Below, piece after piece: positions 61,467-64,000 of a stretch of 64,000 bases of DNA. Source of the DNA: JBMNEH01 sp050948665 (GTDB lineage: Bacteria; Bacillota; Clostridia; Christensenellales; UMGS416); the NCBI GenBank assembly GCA_050948665.1, contig JBMNEH010000001.1, positions 1,240,001 through 1,304,000 on the forward strand, written 5' to 3'. Each line of letters begins with the position of its first letter. Within the stretch, counting starts at the first letter, position 1. The notes under the pieces were generated by a model. That model saw only the letters and a program-made list of their open reading frames with translations, did not search any database and had not been told where the DNA came from. Made by a program: the position numbers and the translations under genes.

Positions 61467-63050
61467 TCAACGCTCCACCTCAATCTCTCTGCCGCTTTTG
61501 AACTTAAACACAATTCTGCCCTCTCGGAACACCGTCGCCCGGTCGAGAACTGCTATCCACAGCCTTTCGTCCCATTCTTCGAGGACGAGGGGCTGTTTCT
61601 TTAATGCCCCGATGAACAGTCGAAGCTCTCGATCTTGGTCGTGCTTTCGCTCTTTCTCTGCGCTCACCTGCGCAAGTCGTGCCGTCGCTTTCTCGTAGCG
61701 GGCAAGCAGCCCGTTATACTTCTTCGCGTATTCCTCCTGCGACTGCGCTGTGGAAGCGTTCTCTTTGACACAGGTCTTGACCAGCTCCGCCACGACCGTG
61801 ATTTCCTCGTTCAGGCTGTCGAGCGCTGCATCCAGCGCCGTGGTGTCCGAAAGCACCTGTCGCATTAAAGTGCAGTCGGAGATAACGCTCTCGCGGTCAG
61901 CCATCAGCCGATTGTAGGCGACTAAAAACTTTTGCTGTATGGTTTCCGTGTCCAGATGAGGCGTAGCGCATTTCTTTTCGCCCTTGAATTTGCCGTTACA
62001 GCGCCATATCACCTTGCGGTAAGGGTCGTTGGAGTGCCAGACCTTCTGCCCAAAGAAGTCGCCGCAATCGCCGCATACCAGCTTTGACGAGAACACGCTG
62101 TTGCCGCTGTACGCTCTACCGAGCGACCTGCGTCGCGCAATTTCCGCCTGCACCATATCCCATTCCAGCGGCTCGATGATGGCGTCATGGCTGCGCTCCA
62201 CATAATACTGCGGCACTTCACCCTCGTTGACCTTCATCTTTTTTGTCAGGAAGTCGGTCGTAAATTTCTTTTGAAGGAGTGCGTCGCCTTTATACTTTTC
62301 GTTGCTTAGGATACTGTTTACCGTGGTCTGGCTCCATTTTTGTTTGCCGGACGGCGTCGGGATGTCCTGCTGCTCCAAGTACCGGCAAATTCCGGCGGGC
62401 GTTTTGCCCTCAAGAAAAAGCCTGTAGATGAGCCGGACGATGGCAGCTTCCTCTTCGTTAATCACCGGCGCACCGTCCTCTCCCTTTTCATATCCGAGAA
62501 ATTGCTTATACGGCATACTGACCTTCCCATCTGCAAACCGTTTCCGCTGCCCCCATGTGACGTTCTCCGAGATGGAGCGGCTTTCCTCCTGTGCCAGTGA
62601 AGACATTATTGTGATGAGCAATTCACCCTTGCTGTCGAAAGTGAAAATTTGCTCCTTCTCGAAATAAATCTCCGTGCCGTGCTCTTTCAGCTTGCGAACG
62701 GTCGTGAGACTGTCCACGGTGTTGCGGGCAAATCGGCTGACCGACTTGGTGACGATGAGGTCAATCTTCCCAGCGAGAGCGTCCTTGACCATCTGCTTGA
62801 AGCCGTCGCGGTGCTTGGTGTTAGTCGCCGAAATCCCCTCATCGGTGTAGACCCCAACAAACTCCCAATCCTCACGGGATTGAATATAGCAGGTGTAATA
62901 GTCCACTTGCGCCTCGTAGCTGGTCTGCTGTTCCTCGCTGTCTGTGGAAACGCGGGCATACCCAGCCACCTTGCGTCTTGCTACCGAAGCTGTCGGCAGC
63001 GCCGTGAAGCGGTTCTTTGTGGCGGGTATCATCGTTATGGCTCTTGACAC
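61467..63050 (-). CDS. Large serine recombinase
   Basis: 527 residues from GTG 63050 (GGAG about nine bases upstream), overlapping the next recombinase gene by 16 bases. Resolvase domain with the catalytic Ser in GYARVSTDSEEQ (about residue 36) and SRFARNTVDSL; Recombinase domain (about 185-290, GYEKGEDGAPVINEEEAAIVRLIYRLFLEGKTPAGICRYL); zinc ribbon CGDCG...C; and C-terminal coiled coil (about 400-470). This TnpX/TndX-like class excises and inserts mobile elements without high-energy cofactors. Base composition is richer in GC than the host genes, supporting transfer. Confidence 0.93.
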   Translation of the reverse strand: MSRAITMIPATKNRFTALPTASVARRKVAGYARVSTDSEEQQTSYEAQVDYYTCYIQSREDWEFVGVYTDEGISATNTKHRDGFKQMVKDALAGKIDLIVTKSVSRFARNTVDSLTTVRKLKEHGTEIYFEKEQIFTFDSKGELLITIMSSLAQEESRSISENVTWGQRKRFADGKVSMPYKQFLGYEKGEDGAPVINEEEAAIVRLIYRLFLEGKTPAGICRYLEQQDIPTPSGKQKWSQTTVNSILSNEKYKGDALLQKKFTTDFLTKKMKVNEGEVPQYYVERSHDAIIEPLEWDMVQAEIARRRSLGRAYSGNSVFSSKLVCGDCGDFFGQKVWHSNDPYRKVIWRCNGKFKGEKKCATPHLDTETIQQKFLVAYNRLMADRESVISDCTLMRQVLSDTTALDAALDSLNEEITVVAELVKTCVKENASTAQSQEEYAKKYNGLLARYEKATARLAQVSAEKERKHDQDRELRLFIGALKKQPLVLEEWDERLWIAVLDRATVFREGRIVFKFKSGREIEVER

Positions 63051-64000
63051 TTCATTTCACTCCATTTCCTCGCTCTCTCTGCCGCCGCCTGACGCATTTC
63101 CTCCGTCCAACTTTCGGAGCGTGAGCGGTCTTTCCATGTAGTACGCACTGCATGCCCATCCGTAAAGGCATACTCCAGAGTGTTATCCGGCAATGTAGTA
63201 ATAAAGGCAACGCACTCCGCGAATGCGTCCTCGTCAAAGGAAGTGATGCCAAACACCGCGGCGGTCACGGCTTTCAGTGTCTCCTCCGGTATTTGCTTGG
63301 AAGCGCAGTATCTCTTGCCCTTGGTGTTGTAGGTGGCGCAGACCCATGTGATGCTGGTGTGCGTAGTTTTACGGCGGTAGTTCTTCCCGCAGATGCCGCA
63401 TCGTATCTTGCCGGTGAACACCGAAGTCGAACCGGGCTTTACCTGAATGCTCTCTGCTCGTCTGGTAAGTTCCTGCTGTACAGCGTCGAATGTCGCACGG
63501 TCAATAATTGGCTCGTGCGCGTCTTGGACGTGGTACATGGGAAACTCGCCGTGATTTATTCTCGTTTGCTTCGTCAGGTGGTCGGAACGGAAGGTCTTTT
63601 GCAGCAACATATCTCCAACGTATTTTTCATTCCGCAGGATTTTCCTAATGGTGTCCTCATGCCATTCTTTACCGAATCGAGTAGCTATACCCATATCGTT
63701 GAGCTTGTTGGCAATAGCTTGCTTACCGTACCCCTTAAGAAAAAGAGAAAAAACGAGTCGCACCGTCTCGGCTTCCTTAGGAATGAGTTCAAACACACCG
63801 TCCTTTACCCGATAGCCGAGCATAGTACAATCCCACGGTTTGCCTGCTTCGAAGTTCCGCTTGATGCGCCATTTCTGGTTTTCGCTTGCCGACAGGCTCT
63901 CCTCCTGCGCGTAGGACACCAGAATGGTCATCATCAGTTCGCCCTCGGCGCTCATCGTGTGAATATTCTGTTTTTCGAAATAAATGTCCACATCCAGTGT
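63035..64000 (-). CDS. Second large serine recombinase, N-terminus beyond the window edge (partial)
   Basis: About 320 residues visible, open to base 64000 with no start in the window. It begins in the end of the resolvase catalytic domain (VDIYFEKQNIHTMSAEGELMMTILVSYAQEESLSASENQKWRIKRNFEAGK), then the Recombinase domain (GYRVKDGVFELIPKEAETVRLVFSLFLKGYGKQAIANKLND), zinc ribbon CGICG...C and the C-terminal region. The catalytic Ser would be outside. Overlaps the first recombinase. Tandem pairs of such genes at one end of an element are common in Firmicutes integrative elements. Confidence 0.92.
   Translation of the reverse strand, partial: TLDVDIYFEKQNIHTMSAEGELMMTILVSYAQEESLSASENQKWRIKRNFEAGKPWDCTMLGYRVKDGVFELIPKEAETVRLVFSLFLKGYGKQAIANKLNDMGIATRFGKEWHEDTIRKILRNEKYVGDMLLQKTFRSDHLTKQTRINHGEFPMYHVQDAHEPIIDRATFDAVQQELTRRAESIQVKPGSTSVFTGKIRCGICGKNYRRKTTHTSITWVCATYNTKGKRYCASKQIPEETLKAVTAAVFGITSFDEDAFAECVAFITTLPDNTLEYAFTDGHAVRTTWKDRSRSESWTEEMRQAAAERARKWSEMKCQEP

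Noticed and set aside
61220..61513. Minus-strand frame of 97 codons overlapping the recombinase C-terminus
   Set aside because: Read in another frame of the repeat-rich stretch, with no ribosome site; the direct repeats explain its composition.

Overview
The window reads as the chromosome of a Gram-positive, spore-forming-type anaerobe of the class Clostridia. The evidence is the Asp23/AmaP/DUF2273-nusB-folD-xseAB-ispA-DUF212-dxs-tlyA-nadK-argR-recN gene order, an FMN riboswitch, a T-box leader, an ECF-type riboflavin transporter, a SpoIID-domain protein, Shine-Dalgarno sites close to AGGAGG, and base composition near the middle of the GC range. I cannot name genus or species. Nearly all of the window is tightly packed core genome with many 1-20 base gene overlaps. 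The last 2.6 kb is accessory DNA.

Layout. 1-7.3 kb: a mannosyltransferase-like membrane protein meets, stop codon over stop codon, a leftward operon yerC-pcrA-ligA-nitroreductase-rluA. 7.3-17.8 kb: a rightward run beginning with an FMN riboswitch and ribU, then tsaE-tsaB-rimI, an alpha/beta hydrolase, a membrane-anchored murF, ddl, icd and lacZ. 17.8-29.2 kb: envelope-stress proteins, nusB, one-carbon, DNA repair and isoprenoid genes, tlyA, and nadK-argR-recN from an internal promoter. 29.2-33.4 kb: an ABC-F ATPase, pgi and tRNA-Asn. 33.7-37.9 kb: a leftward MacAB-like efflux operon with a PHP-domain gene. 38.1-41.2 kb: a secreted 1013-residue SpoIID protein with six SH3-like repeats. 41.6-50.2 kb: arginine biosynthesis (argJ; argB-argD-argF-GNAT) split by a T-box-controlled acyl/aryl-CoA ligase, nagB and rlmH. 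50.2-56.6 kb: a leftward carbohydrate region (galT-dgt-fucose-isomerase-like, then SDR-galactonate dehydratase). 56.7-61.2 kb: rpsU, a sugar isomerase/epimerase with two Gfo/Idh/MocA oxidoreductases, a MarR regulator, tRNA-Gln and tRNA-Glu. 61.3-64.0 kb: two tandem large serine recombinases, the second cut by the window edge, at what looks like the end of an integrative element next to the tRNA genes.

How it fits together. lacZ, galT, pgi, nagB and a probable oxidative galactose branch (SDR plus galactonate dehydratase) point to a life on galactosides and amino sugars. ArgR is encoded here and four arg genes are here, but argC, argG and argH are not. Most promoters found have a 17-base spacer, and many have TTGC-type -35 boxes.

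The strongest leads for something unusual are the T-box (apparent tyrosine specifier) in front of an AMP-forming CoA ligase rather than a synthetase or amino-acid gene, the isomerase/double-oxidoreductase cassette, and the recombinase end with its repeats. I found no CRISPR array, toxin-antitoxin pair or recognisable defence system in the visible part.
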